Positions 19,228-28,663 of a stretch of DNA of 64,000 nucleotides are shown piece by piece. Position 1 is the stretch's first letter, and each line of letters begins with the position of its first letter. The translations under genes and the position numbers were made by a program. The notes below the pieces were generated by a model, which saw nothing but the letters and a program-made list of their open reading frames with translations, did no database searches and was not told the DNA's origin. The stretch is from Thiotrichaceae bacterium (GTDB lineage: Bacteria > Pseudomonadota > Gammaproteobacteria > Beggiatoales > Beggiatoaceae). The stretch lies in NCBI GenBank assembly GCA_028688145.1, contig JAQTYU010000005.1, forward strand, positions 1-64,000, in the 5' to 3' direction.

Positions 19228-19342
19228 AGGCTTCAGTTTTTTAGGGGCGAAGTTAGATTTAACGAAAATGCTATAATGCAGCCCATCATTCTTCACGACC
19301 CCATCGCCAAACTTGGGAATCGGTTAAATCCTAAACAATCCT

Positions 19343-20002
19343 ATGAGTGAACCCCAATTAATTGCCCCCGAAATTCTTGCCACCCGCTTAAAAATTGTGG
19401 GTTTACAGTGCATTCGTGACGACCGCATCTTATTTGACCAACTGAATTTTAGCGTTTCCAAAGGACAGCTATTACAAATCGAAGGCGCAAATGGCACAGG
19501 AAAAACCAGCTTGTTACGAATTTTGTGCGGCTTAACTTTGCCCACGGAAGGCGCGGTTTTCTGGGATGATTGCGATATTGAAAGCATCAAAGCCCAATAT
19601 TGGGAAAATCTAATTTATATCGGACACAGCAACGGCATTAAAGGCGATTTAACCCCGCTGGAAAATTTAGCGATGGCGCGCGCCTTGGGCAGTCATCCGA
19701 CGGAAATCAGTTTAGAAGACGCACTGGAATATGTCGGCTTGCGGGGCTTTGAAGATGGCGCAACCCGTACCCTTTCCGCAGGACAACAGCGGCGCGTGGC
19801 TTTGGCGCGTTTGCTGATTACCAAAGCACAACTTTGGATTTTAGACGAGCCATTCACTGCTTTGGACAAAAAAGCGATTGTGCACATTGAAGACCTGCTC
19901 GACACCCACGCCCACCAAGGCGGCATGGCGGTGCTGACTTCACATCACACGGTGAATTGCCGTCACGCCCGAATTCATCAACTACGCGCGCCGCGCCCCT
20001 AA
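19343..20002 (+). CDS. ccmA: haem exporter ATP-binding protein CcmA
   Basis: A 219-residue ABC ATPase of cytochrome c maturation system I. CcmA with CcmB and CcmC drives release of haem-loaded CcmE at the inner membrane. Walker A is GANGTGKTS (about residues 49-57). The signature is LSAGQQRRVALARL, Walker B is LWILDEPFTALD, and the switch His is in TSHH. The IYIGHSNGIKGDLTPLENL segment between Walker A and the signature is characteristic of CcmA. The usual partners ccmB, ccmC and so on are not next to it; instead bioH starts 8 bases after its stop. The other ccm genes must be elsewhere. Confidence 0.9.
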   Translation: MSEPQLIAPEILATRLKIVGLQCIRDDRILFDQLNFSVSKGQLLQIEGANGTGKTSLLRILCGLTLPTEGAVFWDDCDIESIKAQYWENLIYIGHSNGIKGDLTPLENLAMARALGSHPTEISLEDALEYVGLRGFEDGATRTLSAGQQRRVALARLLITKAQLWILDEPFTALDKKAIVHIEDLLDTHAHQGGMAVLTSHHTVNCRHARIHQLRAPRP

Positions 20003-20010
20003 TTTCTAAA

Positions 20011-20796
20011 ATGCCCCTGCATATTCAACAACGTGGACAAGGTCAGCCGCTGGTTTTACTGCACGGCTGGGGATTTAATGGCAAGATTTGGGATGACACC
20101 GCCGCCCATTTGGCAAAAGATTGGACGGTTTATCAAGTCGATTTGCCAGGACATGGGCAAAGCCCGATGTGTGATTACAACTTGCCTGAATTAAGCAAAT
20201 TGCTGGCGGAAAATTTACCCGCGCAAGCGGTTTGGGTGGGTTGGTCGCTGGGTGGCTTGATGGCAACTGCCACCGCACTAAATTATCCCGACTCCGTGCG
20301 TGGCTTGGTTTTAGTCGGCAGTTCGCCGCGTTTTGTGGTCGGAGAAGATTGGCAACACGCGATGCAAGAACCCGTATTGCGCCAATTTGCCCAAAATTTA
20401 CAAGCCGACATTGCAGGCACGTTAAAACGCTTTCTCGCCTTGCAAGTCAAAGACAGCCCCACCGCCCGCGAACAATTACGCAATTTACAGCAATTTTTGC
20501 ACAGCGCGGGTTTGCCCCATCCTGACGCGCTCAATGCAGGTTTAGAATTATTATTGAATAGCGATTTACGCCACGAACTGCATAAAATTCAATGCCCTGC
20601 TTTATTGTGTTTAGGCGCGAAAGACGCGCTCGTGCCCGTCGGGGTGGGCGAAGATTGCCAACGTTATTGGAAAGGCTTGCGTAAAGTCTGCATCAAACAA
20701 GCGGCGCATTTGCCATTTTTATCGCATCCCGAATTATTTCTGCAAATTTTACAAGGATTTTTTGATGAGTACCGACTCAGCCGCCCATCTCGATAA
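20011..20796 (+). CDS. bioH: pimeloyl-ACP methyl ester carboxylesterase BioH
   Basis: A 261-residue alpha/beta hydrolase that removes the methyl group from pimeloyl-ACP methyl ester, releasing the chain to biotin ring assembly. The oxyanion segment is LLHGWGFNG, the nucleophile Ser is in GWSLGG, and the catalytic His is in AAHLPFLSHPE near the C-terminus. An Asp in LGAKDALVP completes the triad. I start it at ATG 20011; a longer frame from 19957 overlaps ccmA and adds non-conserved residues. Its 3' end overlaps bioC by 32 bases, consistent with an operon. Confidence 0.92.
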   Translation: MPLHIQQRGQGQPLVLLHGWGFNGKIWDDTAAHLAKDWTVYQVDLPGHGQSPMCDYNLPELSKLLAENLPAQAVWVGWSLGGLMATATALNYPDSVRGLVLVGSSPRFVVGEDWQHAMQEPVLRQFAQNLQADIAGTLKRFLALQVKDSPTAREQLRNLQQFLHSAGLPHPDALNAGLELLLNSDLRHELHKIQCPALLCLGAKDALVPVGVGEDCQRYWKGLRKVCIKQAAHLPFLSHPELFLQILQGFFDEYRLSRPSR

Positions 20797-21664
20797 GCGC
20801 AAAGTTTCTGAAGCGTTTAGCCGTGCGGCGGCGCATTATGAACCGTTGGCGACCTTGCAAAATGAAGTCGGTGATGGCTTGCTGGAACGTTTGGAAATTG
20901 TGAATTTGCTCACGCCACCGCAACAGATTTTAGACGTGGGCGCGGGCACGGGCAGAATCACGCGGCTGTTGGCACAACGTTATCCCAAAGCACAGTTGTA
21001 TGCGGCGGATATTGCGCGAGGGATGTTGCAACAGGCGCGTCAACAAATTCCGTGGCATCAACGTTTATTACGCCGCAGTCGTCAGCATTTTGTGCAAGCC
21101 GACGCGACACAATTGCCGTTTGCCACGCACAGCATGGACATTATCGTGTCTAATTTAATGCTGCAATGGTGCAATGATTTTCAAGCGGTGGCGATGGAAT
21201 TTGCGCGGATTTTAAAGCCTGATGGGATTTTATTATTTTCGACGCTGGGCCCCGATACTTTGAAAGAATTGCGGCAAAGTTGGGCGACGGTGGATGCGGA
21301 TAGCCATGTGAATCAATTCATTGATATGCACGATATTGGCGATGCTTTATTGCACGCAGGTTTGCATAATCCTGTGATGGATGTGGATTGGTTGACTTAT
21401 CATTTTCCAACGGTGAAAGATTTAATGAAGGATTTAAAACAAATCGGGGCGCACAATGTCACCGCAGGACGCGCTCAGGGTTTGACGGGCAAAGGTAAAC
21501 TACAAGCAGTGATTCAAGCTTATGAAACTTATCGCGATGCGGAAGGTTTGCCTGTGAGCTATGAAGTGATTTATGGACATGCGCTGGGCGCGTTGCCAAA
21601 GCGTGAACGACTTGCGCCACAAGGGGAAGTGATGATTCCGATTTCTCAGATTGGGCGGCGGTGA
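20765..21664 (+). CDS. bioC: malonyl-ACP O-methyltransferase BioC
   Basis: A 299-residue SAM-dependent methyltransferase that methylates malonyl-ACP to start pimelate synthesis for biotin. It begins with the family opening KRKVSEAFSRAAAHYEPLA. SAM motif I is ILDVGAGTGRIT, and the post-I acidic residue lies in YAADIA. Later motifs include VQADATQLPF and DIIVSNLMLQWC. The ATG at 20765 lies within the end of bioH, so translation is coupled. With bioH it covers entry to and exit from the disguised fatty-acid route. No bioA, bioB, bioD or bioF is in the window. Confidence 0.92.
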   Translation: MSTDSAAHLDKRKVSEAFSRAAAHYEPLATLQNEVGDGLLERLEIVNLLTPPQQILDVGAGTGRITRLLAQRYPKAQLYAADIARGMLQQARQQIPWHQRLLRRSRQHFVQADATQLPFATHSMDIIVSNLMLQWCNDFQAVAMEFARILKPDGILLFSTLGPDTLKELRQSWATVDADSHVNQFIDMHDIGDALLHAGLHNPVMDVDWLTYHFPTVKDLMKDLKQIGAHNVTAGRAQGLTGKGKLQAVIQAYETYRDAEGLPVSYEVIYGHALGALPKRERLAPQGEVMIPISQIGRR

Positions 21665-21710
21665 GGGTTTATCTAGCCATGACATGTATAGACAAGTGGT
21701 TTTTTCTATT

Positions 21711-22037
21711 AGAACCCATTTGAAGTCTTTGGTAAGGTGTAAAAGATGACAAAAAGCTAAACAAAATGAACCCTCATTCAAGTAGCCCGAACGATGCAGA
21801 GTGGGCAATCGTTGAAACTTTATTAAATGAGTTATTGCCTAAGAGAAAATAAATCTGTCCTTAGAAATACTCATATCGCATCCTGTTCGATGCCATGCTA
21901 TATCAACTTAAAAATGGCTGTCACTGATTAAGAACTTTGAGTGTAGTCTTGAGAACGCCAATGCAAAACTTACACTGTGCGTTATCAGACTTATCATCAA
22001 GCAACTCGCTTCTTTGGAAAGACTTCAAATCGGTTCT
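21711..22037 (+). mobile_element. decayed IS5-like insertion sequence, 327 bp
   Basis: Bounded by inverted repeats of about 22 bases (AGAACCCATTTGAAGTCTTT at 21711; complement ending at 22037), differing at one of the first 20 positions. Inside, an ATG at 21766 opens a 28-codon frame, MNPHSSSPNDAEWAIVETLL..., whose DAEWAIVE block is typical of the start of IS5-type transposases. The frame stops at once and most of the transposase is missing. The rest of the 516-bp gap to the next gene holds the promoter and an AGGA site for the cytochrome. Confidence 0.75.
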
Positions 22038-22180
22038 ATAAATATTTTCCGAATCACTAGCACTCGCTAAATAGCTTTGTTATCTTTAAAGCAGCAAGAT
22101 AACAACAATACACGCACTAAGCGGAATAATTCTTGCTGTACCTCGAAAGAGGCATTATCACCTGATAATTGGAGGATTGT

Positions 22181-23377
22181 ATGTTACACCGCACACTATT
22201 TAGCTTATTACTCTTATTAACGGCTAGCAGTAGCCATGCCGCCGAGCAAAATACCTTCTCCGCAACGTCTCCTCACCACCTTTCTGCGGAAACTTGCGGT
22301 ACTTGTCATAAACAAATCTTTGAACAATGGAAAGGTTCAATGCATTCACAGAGTTCTCCGCTCAAAGACCCCATTTTTGCGGAAGCCTATAAACATGTCA
22401 TCGGAGATGCGACTCAAGAAGGTTTGACGAAAAACGGTCAATATCCTGTCTGTTTAAACTGTCACGCGCCCAACGCAGCCAAAGATTTAAAAACTAAAAT
22501 TGATGCGCAAAATTATCATGAAGGGGTTAATTGTGTGGTCTGTCATACTCTGAAAGATTATAAAGGCACACAAACTGAAAAAGGTGGTTTACGCTTTGGA
22601 ATTCAAGCGTATGAAGTGGCTACTGACCGTCTTCAAGGTCCATCAGGACGTTATCTTTCTCCCGAAGCCAATGCGTTTCATCCCTTCCAAATGGAACCTA
22701 ATCAGTTGATGTTACGCACCAGCCGCGTGTGCATGGGCTGTCACGAACAATTCATCAATGAAAAAGGCGTACCGATGTGTCAAACGGGAATGGAATATTC
22801 TGATATGAATGCGCCCGTCACCTGCCAATCTTGCCACATGCCAAAAGTGGGCGAATCGACGGATCACAGCATGTTAGGCGGGCACAGTGAAGGCATGTTG
22901 AAACGCGCGATTGTGGTTTCCCTGAAAACCAAAACGGAAGGTGAGATGATTAAAACCACGGTACGCTTACAAAATATGTTGCCGCATCGTTTCCCGACAG
23001 GTGTGCCTTTCCGTAATGTTTATATGAAATTAACCGCCTATGATAAGCAGGATCGTTTGCTGTTTAATAATTTCAAAACCTTCCCGCCCGAGGCGAAAGA
23101 TGATCCCAAAGCGATGTTTATGTATAACCTTGCCGATGAAACAGGCAAAACTGTTGCCTTGCCTTTTAGTGCTTCGGAAATGCTCAGTGACACCCGCTTT
23201 AAAGCCAGCGAGTTGCGTGAATTGGAATACAACATTCCCGCAAAAGACGTGGCGGTGATTCGTGCTGAAGTGATTTATCACCTACTTACGCCTGAATTTG
23301 TAGAAAAACTTGGCTCAGGTCTGACGGGGGATTTAACCAGCCCCGCCGTGGCAGGGATTGCAGAAGTGAAGTTTTAA
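22181..23377 (+). CDS. five-haem periplasmic cytochrome c (c554-like)
   Basis: A 398-residue exported cytochrome. The ATG at 22181 follows GGAGG and starts a cleavable signal (MLHRTLFSLLLLLTASSSHA). Five CxxCH sites are visible: CGTCH, CLNCH, CVVCH, CMGCH and CQSCH, near residues 42, 94, 117, 184 and 214. The haem part (to about residue 225) resembles the cytochrome c554 fold. The last 170 residues are haem-free and predicted beta-rich (for example LQNMLPHRFPTGVPFRNVYM). It probably passes electrons in the periplasm, but donor and acceptor are unknown. The gene stands alone and ends at a clear hairpin. Confidence 0.88.
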   Translation: MLHRTLFSLLLLLTASSSHAAEQNTFSATSPHHLSAETCGTCHKQIFEQWKGSMHSQSSPLKDPIFAEAYKHVIGDATQEGLTKNGQYPVCLNCHAPNAAKDLKTKIDAQNYHEGVNCVVCHTLKDYKGTQTEKGGLRFGIQAYEVATDRLQGPSGRYLSPEANAFHPFQMEPNQLMLRTSRVCMGCHEQFINEKGVPMCQTGMEYSDMNAPVTCQSCHMPKVGESTDHSMLGGHSEGMLKRAIVVSLKTKTEGEMIKTTVRLQNMLPHRFPTGVPFRNVYMKLTAYDKQDRLLFNNFKTFPPEAKDDPKAMFMYNLADETGKTVALPFSASEMLSDTRFKASELRELEYNIPAKDVAVIRAEVIYHLLTPEFVEKLGSGLTGDLTSPAVAGIAEVKF

Positions 23378-23381
23378 GATT

Positions 23382-23421
23382 AATTGCGCCCCTAAATCTT
23401 TAAAGAAATTGGGGCGCAATT
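23382..23421 (+). terminator. hairpin terminator after five-haem cytochrome
   Basis: Perfect 11-bp stem AATTGCGCCCC / GGGGCGCAATT around an 18-base loop, 4 bases after the stop codon. The downstream U-tract is poor. Confidence 0.6.
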
Positions 23422-23556
23422 GAAATCTTCATTCCTACAAGATTAAATCCTCCTATCCCGTTTTTCAGGGCGACTGTAAATAGCCCACACTCCCACAAGC
23501 TACAAACACGCAAGAGCAAGGTATAATAAGCACTTTATCTTATTGAGTAATCGCTT

Positions 23557-24822
23557 ATGACCGTTTCAGCTCCGCGTGTCTTACTCTCAGCCTATCAATG
23601 CGGCCCCAACATGGGTTCAGTGTCACAAATTGGCTGGCATTGGTATTCACGACTCGCGCAACGTGTGCCCACCACTTTGATTACCCACGTTCGCAATCGC
23701 GAAGCCCTCACCGCCGCAGGTGCACCGCTTGCCGATTCAGAAATTATTTACATTGATACGGAATGGTTTGCCGCGCCGCTCTATAAAATCGCCTCAAAAT
23801 TATTCCCCAACAGCGAACATTCAGTTTTCTTGCTGTCTTCGCTGGATTTCTATGTGTACGACTGGGCAGCGGTTAAACAATTAAAATTATTACAAAAACA
23901 AGGACAAGATTGGGACGTGATTCACGCCGTCACCCCAGTTTCTCCGACAGCCGCCACGCGTTTATATACTTTACAACGCCCTTTAATCGTCGGCCCTTGG
24001 AACGGCGGTTTAAACAATCCCGCGCACTTTCCCGAAATCATGCGCCAAGATTCAGGCTGGTTATATTCAATTCGGCATTTAGGCACGTTGATTGACAAAA
24101 TTTTAGGCACCACCCGCCACGCTGCCGCCATTCTGACGGCCACCCAAGCCACGATAAATAGCCTTTCCAAATCTGCCCAGCAACGTTGCCAAGCCGTGCT
24201 CGAAAATGGTGTCGATTTATCAATTTTCACCCCCGCGCCCTATCCCGCCAAACCCTCAGAAACCCAGCCGCTAGAAATTATTTTTGTCGCAAGACTGTTG
24301 CCATTCAAAGGTTTGCCGATGTTATTGCACGCGATGGCAGCGGTGAAATTCCCGATTCATCTCACCGTGGTTGGCGAAGGCCCTTTGTTGCACGACTGGC
24401 AAGCGTTAGCGCAAGAATTGGGAATTAGCGAACAGATTACCTGGTTTGGCAAAGGTTCACCGCAACAAGTGGTGAGCTGTTTACACGCAGCGCATGTGCT
24501 GTGCTTGCCTTCGGTGCGAGAATCAGGCGGCGCGGTGTTGCTCGAAGCGATGGCGTGTGCACGCCCTGTGATAGCGGTGAATTTTGGCGGCCCTGCGGAA
24601 ATTGTCGATGATGCCGTGGGCAAATTATTACCCGCCACGGGCATGAAAGAAGTGGTGCAAGAATTAATCAAAACTTTAGAAAATTTGGTGGTAGAACCCG
24701 AAGTCTGGGCGCAACGCGGGCAAGTCGGGCGTGAACGCGCAGAACAACGCTATGGCTGGGATGCCAAAATTGAACAAACCATCGCACTTTATCAACAAGT
24801 GATTGCTCGCCATGTCCGTTAA
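23557..24822 (+). CDS. glycosyltransferase, family 4-like
   Basis: A 421-residue cytoplasmic GT-B glycosyltransferase that builds an exported glycan from a nucleotide sugar. The N-terminal domain starts LLSAYQCGPNMGSVSQIGWH, a glycine-rich loop typical of GT4 enzymes. The C-terminal domain has the donor site: IIFVARLLPFKGLPMLLHAM, then VVGEGPLLHDW, and the E-x7-E motif in ESGGAVLLEAMACARPV. It is the first of three overlapping glycosyltransferase genes, and the next begins 11 bases before its stop. The sugar and acceptor cannot be deduced. Confidence 0.88.
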   Translation: MTVSAPRVLLSAYQCGPNMGSVSQIGWHWYSRLAQRVPTTLITHVRNREALTAAGAPLADSEIIYIDTEWFAAPLYKIASKLFPNSEHSVFLLSSLDFYVYDWAAVKQLKLLQKQGQDWDVIHAVTPVSPTAATRLYTLQRPLIVGPWNGGLNNPAHFPEIMRQDSGWLYSIRHLGTLIDKILGTTRHAAAILTATQATINSLSKSAQQRCQAVLENGVDLSIFTPAPYPAKPSETQPLEIIFVARLLPFKGLPMLLHAMAAVKFPIHLTVVGEGPLLHDWQALAQELGISEQITWFGKGSPQQVVSCLHAAHVLCLPSVRESGGAVLLEAMACARPVIAVNFGGPAEIVDDAVGKLLPATGMKEVVQELIKTLENLVVEPEVWAQRGQVGRERAEQRYGWDAKIEQTIALYQQVIARHVR

Positions 24823-26047
24823 AAATATTGCCTATTTAACCAGCCGTTATCCTGCGATTTCGCACACTTTTATTTTGCATGAAATTCACAGCCTGCAACA
24901 ATTGGGCGTAGAAATTCGTGCCGCGTCCATCAATGCGCCCGACCGTTCGCATTCCGAATTAACCCAATTAGAACAACAACAAGCCGCGACCACGTTTTAT
25001 ATTAAACCTGCGGGAATCTGGGGCGCGTTGCGGGCGCACACCGCGATTTTATTCAGTCAGCCAAAAGCCTATTTACGCGGGCTGGGCTATGCCTTGCGCT
25101 TGGGAAAATTGGATTTAGGCAAACTGCTGTATAACTTTTTTTACTTTGTTGAAGCGGTGATGTTGGGACATTGGATGCAGCAACAGCAGCTTAAACATTT
25201 ACATGTGCATTTTGGGACAGAAGTCGCAACCGTGGGTTTATTTGCCAAACAAATTTTCCCGATTACGCTTTCACTGACCATTCACGGCCCCGACGAATTT
25301 TACAACGTCAAAGCTTATTATTTGGCTGAAAAAATCCGCGCAGCCGATTTCATTTGCTGCATCAGCCATTATGCGCGCAGCCAATTGATGATTTTATCCG
25401 AACCCAACCACTGGGAAAAATTTGAAGTCAGCCGTTTGGGCGTAGACGCAAGCACCTTTATTCCCCGCACTGTCGCACCCGCTGCGGAGGTTTTAGAAAT
25501 CATTTGTGTGGGGCGACTCGTGCCCGTCAAAGGACAATTTATCTTATTGCAAGCGGTGCAGAATCTGCTGCAACAGGGTTATCAATTGCGCCTGCGTTTT
25601 GTTGGTGATGGGCCCAGTCGTGCTTTATTGCAGCAAACTGTGAACGCGCAAAATTTAGCGCAACAGGTGATTTTTGAAGGCGCGGTGAATCACGAGCGCA
25701 TTTTAGCCCTGTATGCCAAAGCCGATATTTTCGCGCTGGCGAGTTTTGCCGAAGGTTTGCCCGTGGTGTTGATGGAAGCGATGATTATGCAAATTCCTTG
25801 CGTCACTACACAAATTACAGGGATTCCCGAATTGATTGGCGCGGGCGAAGGCGTGTTAGTTGCCGCCTCAGATGTTGCGGGTTTAACCGCAGCTTTGGCG
25901 AAATTATTAGACGATGCGACGTTGCGGGAAAACATGGGGAAATTGGGGCGTGAAAAAGTGTTAGAACAGTATGATTTAAAAAATAATGTCACTAAACTTG
26001 CCCAGATTTTTGAACGCAGACTTGCCGCTTTGGAGAAAACTGCATGA
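24812..26047 (+). CDS. glycosyltransferase, family 4 (WcaL-like)
   Basis: A 411-residue GT-B enzyme resembling the colanic-acid-type WcaL group. The opening AYLTSRYPAISHTFILHEI is characteristic of these enzymes. HVHFGTEVATVGLF and LTIHGPDEFY lie in the acceptor half. ICVGRLVPVKGQFILLQA, FVGDGPSRALL and EGLPVVLMEAM belong to the donor half. I choose ATG 24812, inside the end of the previous gene, over an upstream TTG. The stop overlaps the next gene by 4 bases (ATGA). Likely role: exopolysaccharide or lipid-linked glycan assembly. Confidence 0.88.
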   Translation: MSVKNIAYLTSRYPAISHTFILHEIHSLQQLGVEIRAASINAPDRSHSELTQLEQQQAATTFYIKPAGIWGALRAHTAILFSQPKAYLRGLGYALRLGKLDLGKLLYNFFYFVEAVMLGHWMQQQQLKHLHVHFGTEVATVGLFAKQIFPITLSLTIHGPDEFYNVKAYYLAEKIRAADFICCISHYARSQLMILSEPNHWEKFEVSRLGVDASTFIPRTVAPAAEVLEIICVGRLVPVKGQFILLQAVQNLLQQGYQLRLRFVGDGPSRALLQQTVNAQNLAQQVIFEGAVNHERILALYAKADIFALASFAEGLPVVLMEAMIMQIPCVTTQITGIPELIGAGEGVLVAASDVAGLTAALAKLLDDATLRENMGKLGREKVLEQYDLKNNVTKLAQIFERRLAALEKTA

Positions 26048-27201
26048 TTTTTACCCTTATTCTGAATTTACTAGCAATCATGGGCGTGCTCTTAACTTTA
26101 GCGGGCACGATAGAATTAGCCTTATTAACTTTTGGCGCGATGTTTCCCGTGCGCCGTGAAACTATTGTTAATCCTAGCTTAAATTTAGCGGTGGTGATTC
26201 CCGCCCACAACGAAGCCGCCAATATCGCCCACAGCGTGCACAGTGTTTTAGCTTGCGCCAAGCCACAGGGAAAATTTGCAGTTTATGTGATTGCGGATAA
26301 TTGCAGCGATGACACCGCCGCCCAAGCGCGTTTGGCGGGCGCAGAGGTTTTAGTGCGGGAAAATGCAGAATTGCGCGGCAAGGGTTATGCCTTGGATTTT
26401 GCATTTTCACAGTTGCAGGATGAATTTGACGCGCTGCTGGTGATTGATGCGGATACCGTGGTTGAGCCGTATTTTTTAATCGCCTGTGCGGAAAAATTTG
26501 TGGCGGGCGCGGATGCGGTGCAATGTCGTTATGGGGTAAATAATCCTGAAGCCACGGTGCGCACGCGTTTGCTGCATGTTGCGTTGATGGCGTTTAATAC
26601 TTTGCGTCCGCGTGGGCGCGAATATTGGGGCTGGTCGGTGGGGATTTCGGGCAATGGTTTTGGGCTAAGCACGCGGCTGTTGAAACAAATTCCGTACACG
26701 GCGCGCTCGGTGGTGGAGGATTTGGAATATCACTTGATGCTGGTGAAAGCGGGTTTTCGGGTGCAATTTGTGGACAGCAGTACAGTGCGCGCGGATATGC
26801 CTGTCAATCAGCAGGGCGCAGATTCGCAGCGGGCGCGTTGGGAAGGCGGACGCTTGCGGATGGTTCGAGAATTTGCACCAAAATTATTGGCAGAGATTAA
26901 TCAAGGACATACGCGCTTATTCGAGCCTTTATTAGATTTATTATTGTTGCCTTTGGCGGCGCATGTGTTGGTGTTGGGGCTGTTGTTGCCGCTCGCACCG
27001 ATTTATGCCTGCATCGGCTTAAGTATTGTGCTATGGCATGTGGCGGTGGCGTTGTGGGTGGGCGGTGGCACGTTGAAAGATGTGTTGACGCTGTGCAGTG
27101 TGCCGTTTTATGTGTTGTGGAAATTGCGTTTGTTGCCGCGTTTGCTGAAGGCTTCTAAGAAGGATGCGGCGTGGGTTCGGACGAAGCGGGATGGGGAGTA
27201 A
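26044..27201 (+). CDS. glycosyltransferase family 2, membrane-bound
   Basis: A 385-residue GT-A glycosyltransferase. An N-terminal membrane helix (residues 3-30) precedes the catalytic domain: AVVIPAHNEAANI, the donor motif IADNCSDDTA, DxD-like LVIDADTVV, an EDLEYHL motif and a QRARWEGGR block. The last two resemble the ED and (Q/R)xxRW motifs of processive enzymes. Two or three hydrophobic segments follow (about 300-355), so it may both polymerise and translocate a glycan. The start overlaps the stop of the preceding gene (ATGA). It ends the three-gene cluster; no Wzx, Wzy or export gene follows. Confidence 0.88.
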   Translation: MIFTLILNLLAIMGVLLTLAGTIELALLTFGAMFPVRRETIVNPSLNLAVVIPAHNEAANIAHSVHSVLACAKPQGKFAVYVIADNCSDDTAAQARLAGAEVLVRENAELRGKGYALDFAFSQLQDEFDALLVIDADTVVEPYFLIACAEKFVAGADAVQCRYGVNNPEATVRTRLLHVALMAFNTLRPRGREYWGWSVGISGNGFGLSTRLLKQIPYTARSVVEDLEYHLMLVKAGFRVQFVDSSTVRADMPVNQQGADSQRARWEGGRLRMVREFAPKLLAEINQGHTRLFEPLLDLLLLPLAAHVLVLGLLLPLAPIYACIGLSIVLWHVAVALWVGGGTLKDVLTLCSVPFYVLWKLRLLPRLLKASKKDAAWVRTKRDGE

Positions 27202-27289
27202 ATCTATACTAGGACATGGTAATTAATCAATATTTAGTTATTCATGTCCTAAAGATTTTTAAAATAATTACAAATGAGGTTTATTGATT

Positions 27290-28582
27290 ATGATTGAAAA
27301 TGCGTTAGGTTCATTTATCTATGAAGGCAGAGGTGAAGTAAATCATCCTTTTGGAAAAAGCATCTCTATAGTTTTTAAAATATCCCATCTTAAATATGCT
27401 GCGGAACAATTTTCGACAGAGATAAAGGTAATAGATTCTACTTATAATGTGGATGAATTATGTTCATTAACTGGTCAGGTTATGGAGTTAAAAATAATCG
27501 GCACAGTACCTGAAGACTATGATGTTAGAATATTTAATATTAGAACGTGTCAAGTTAGTCAGGATACATTAACGCTAATTCATCAAGCTTATGATTTGGG
27601 AATGACTTCAAATTATTCACTTGAAAGAACAGTTATCTCTTCTTGTGGTTTAGAAAAGTTAATTCTCATGATAACACTGACCAACTCTCCTTTTCTCAAA
27701 AACTTAATATTTAGGACGTTATATGATAATGGAACGATCTCAATTAAGTATCTAGGAAAAAATTGTCCTGAGTTGAATATGGAAATCGAATTAGGCAAAA
27801 CTACTATTTCACCCTGTTATACTTATGAAGATATTAAAGTCGATGGACATGATTCCACTGTACAAATAGAACAATTTCGAATTATCGTTTTGGTAGAGCC
27901 TAAACTTCACAACATTCCCCAATTATTCGATAGGGTAGAAAGTCAACTAGAAGACATTATTCTTTTAATGTCTTTATTTTCTCGATGTTTCATCAGATGT
28001 ACTCAGATACAACTGTGTGTTCTCGTTCCTAGAGGTTTTACATATCCTTCTCCAACTAGACAATATGTAAAAAATACGAGAATAAGCTATAGCCGAAATA
28101 TGTTTAATCTAAAACAATTTGATGATAAGGAGTTGCAATCTATTCTAGAACAGTATCGAAAAGAAGAAAATTATGAAACACTAAAAAACGTAATTTTATT
28201 TTTACTATCTTCTTATGAAGATGGTGTTCTTGAAACCTCATATTTTCTTGTTCATTCAGGACTTGAGGCTATTTGCAAACATCAAACAAAGCACATAGAA
28301 CGGTGTAAAATGAAGGATTACGAGCGAGTTATCTATACGATTAAGGAATTGAAAATTGAACCGCAAATTATTGGGTTATGGATAGGCACAGAGCATGACA
28401 AAGGTATGAATATCGATTTCGAGAGTGGGATAAAACAAGCGTTTTCTGTTCGTAATGAGCTTTTTCACGAAGCTAAGGTGAAAGAAGACTTATATTTTAA
28501 TTTAAAAACATTTCGACATATATTGGAAATAATTGTTTTAACATTATTAGGTATTACGAAAACACCCGTAGAGGCTTTTTAA
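27290..28582 (+). CDS. HEPN-like protein, candidate RNase effector (ApeA-like)
   Basis: A 430-residue cytoplasmic protein with no transmembrane segment. The first 250 residues are mostly beta strands and I do not recognise them. The C-terminal part is helical and carries R388-NELF-H393 in SVRNELFHEA, the Rx4-6H motif of HEPN ribonucleases, with the usual Asn after Arg. Overall order (beta N-terminus, helical HEPN C-terminus) recalls ApeA-type antiphage proteins. The ATG at 27290 follows a GAGG site. The gene is AT-rich against its neighbours, suggesting transfer. A SLOG-like gene starts 81 bases after its stop. Nuclease activity is inferred from one motif. Confidence 0.6.
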   Translation: MIENALGSFIYEGRGEVNHPFGKSISIVFKISHLKYAAEQFSTEIKVIDSTYNVDELCSLTGQVMELKIIGTVPEDYDVRIFNIRTCQVSQDTLTLIHQAYDLGMTSNYSLERTVISSCGLEKLILMITLTNSPFLKNLIFRTLYDNGTISIKYLGKNCPELNMEIELGKTTISPCYTYEDIKVDGHDSTVQIEQFRIIVLVEPKLHNIPQLFDRVESQLEDIILLMSLFSRCFIRCTQIQLCVLVPRGFTYPSPTRQYVKNTRISYSRNMFNLKQFDDKELQSILEQYRKEENYETLKNVILFLLSSYEDGVLETSYFLVHSGLEAICKHQTKHIERCKMKDYERVIYTIKELKIEPQIIGLWIGTEHDKGMNIDFESGIKQAFSVRNELFHEAKVKEDLYFNLKTFRHILEIIVLTLLGITKTPVEAF

Positions 28583-28663
28583 ATAAACACTTTTATTTTA
28601 ATATCAACAGGCTGGAGTTAAAGATGTTTATGTTCTCACCATGACGAAAACTCGGAGCAAAAA

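Noticed and set aside
27284..28582. HEPN-like gene as part of a CRISPR-type system
   Set aside because: No CRISPR repeats, cas genes or regularly spaced repeats are seen anywhere in the window.
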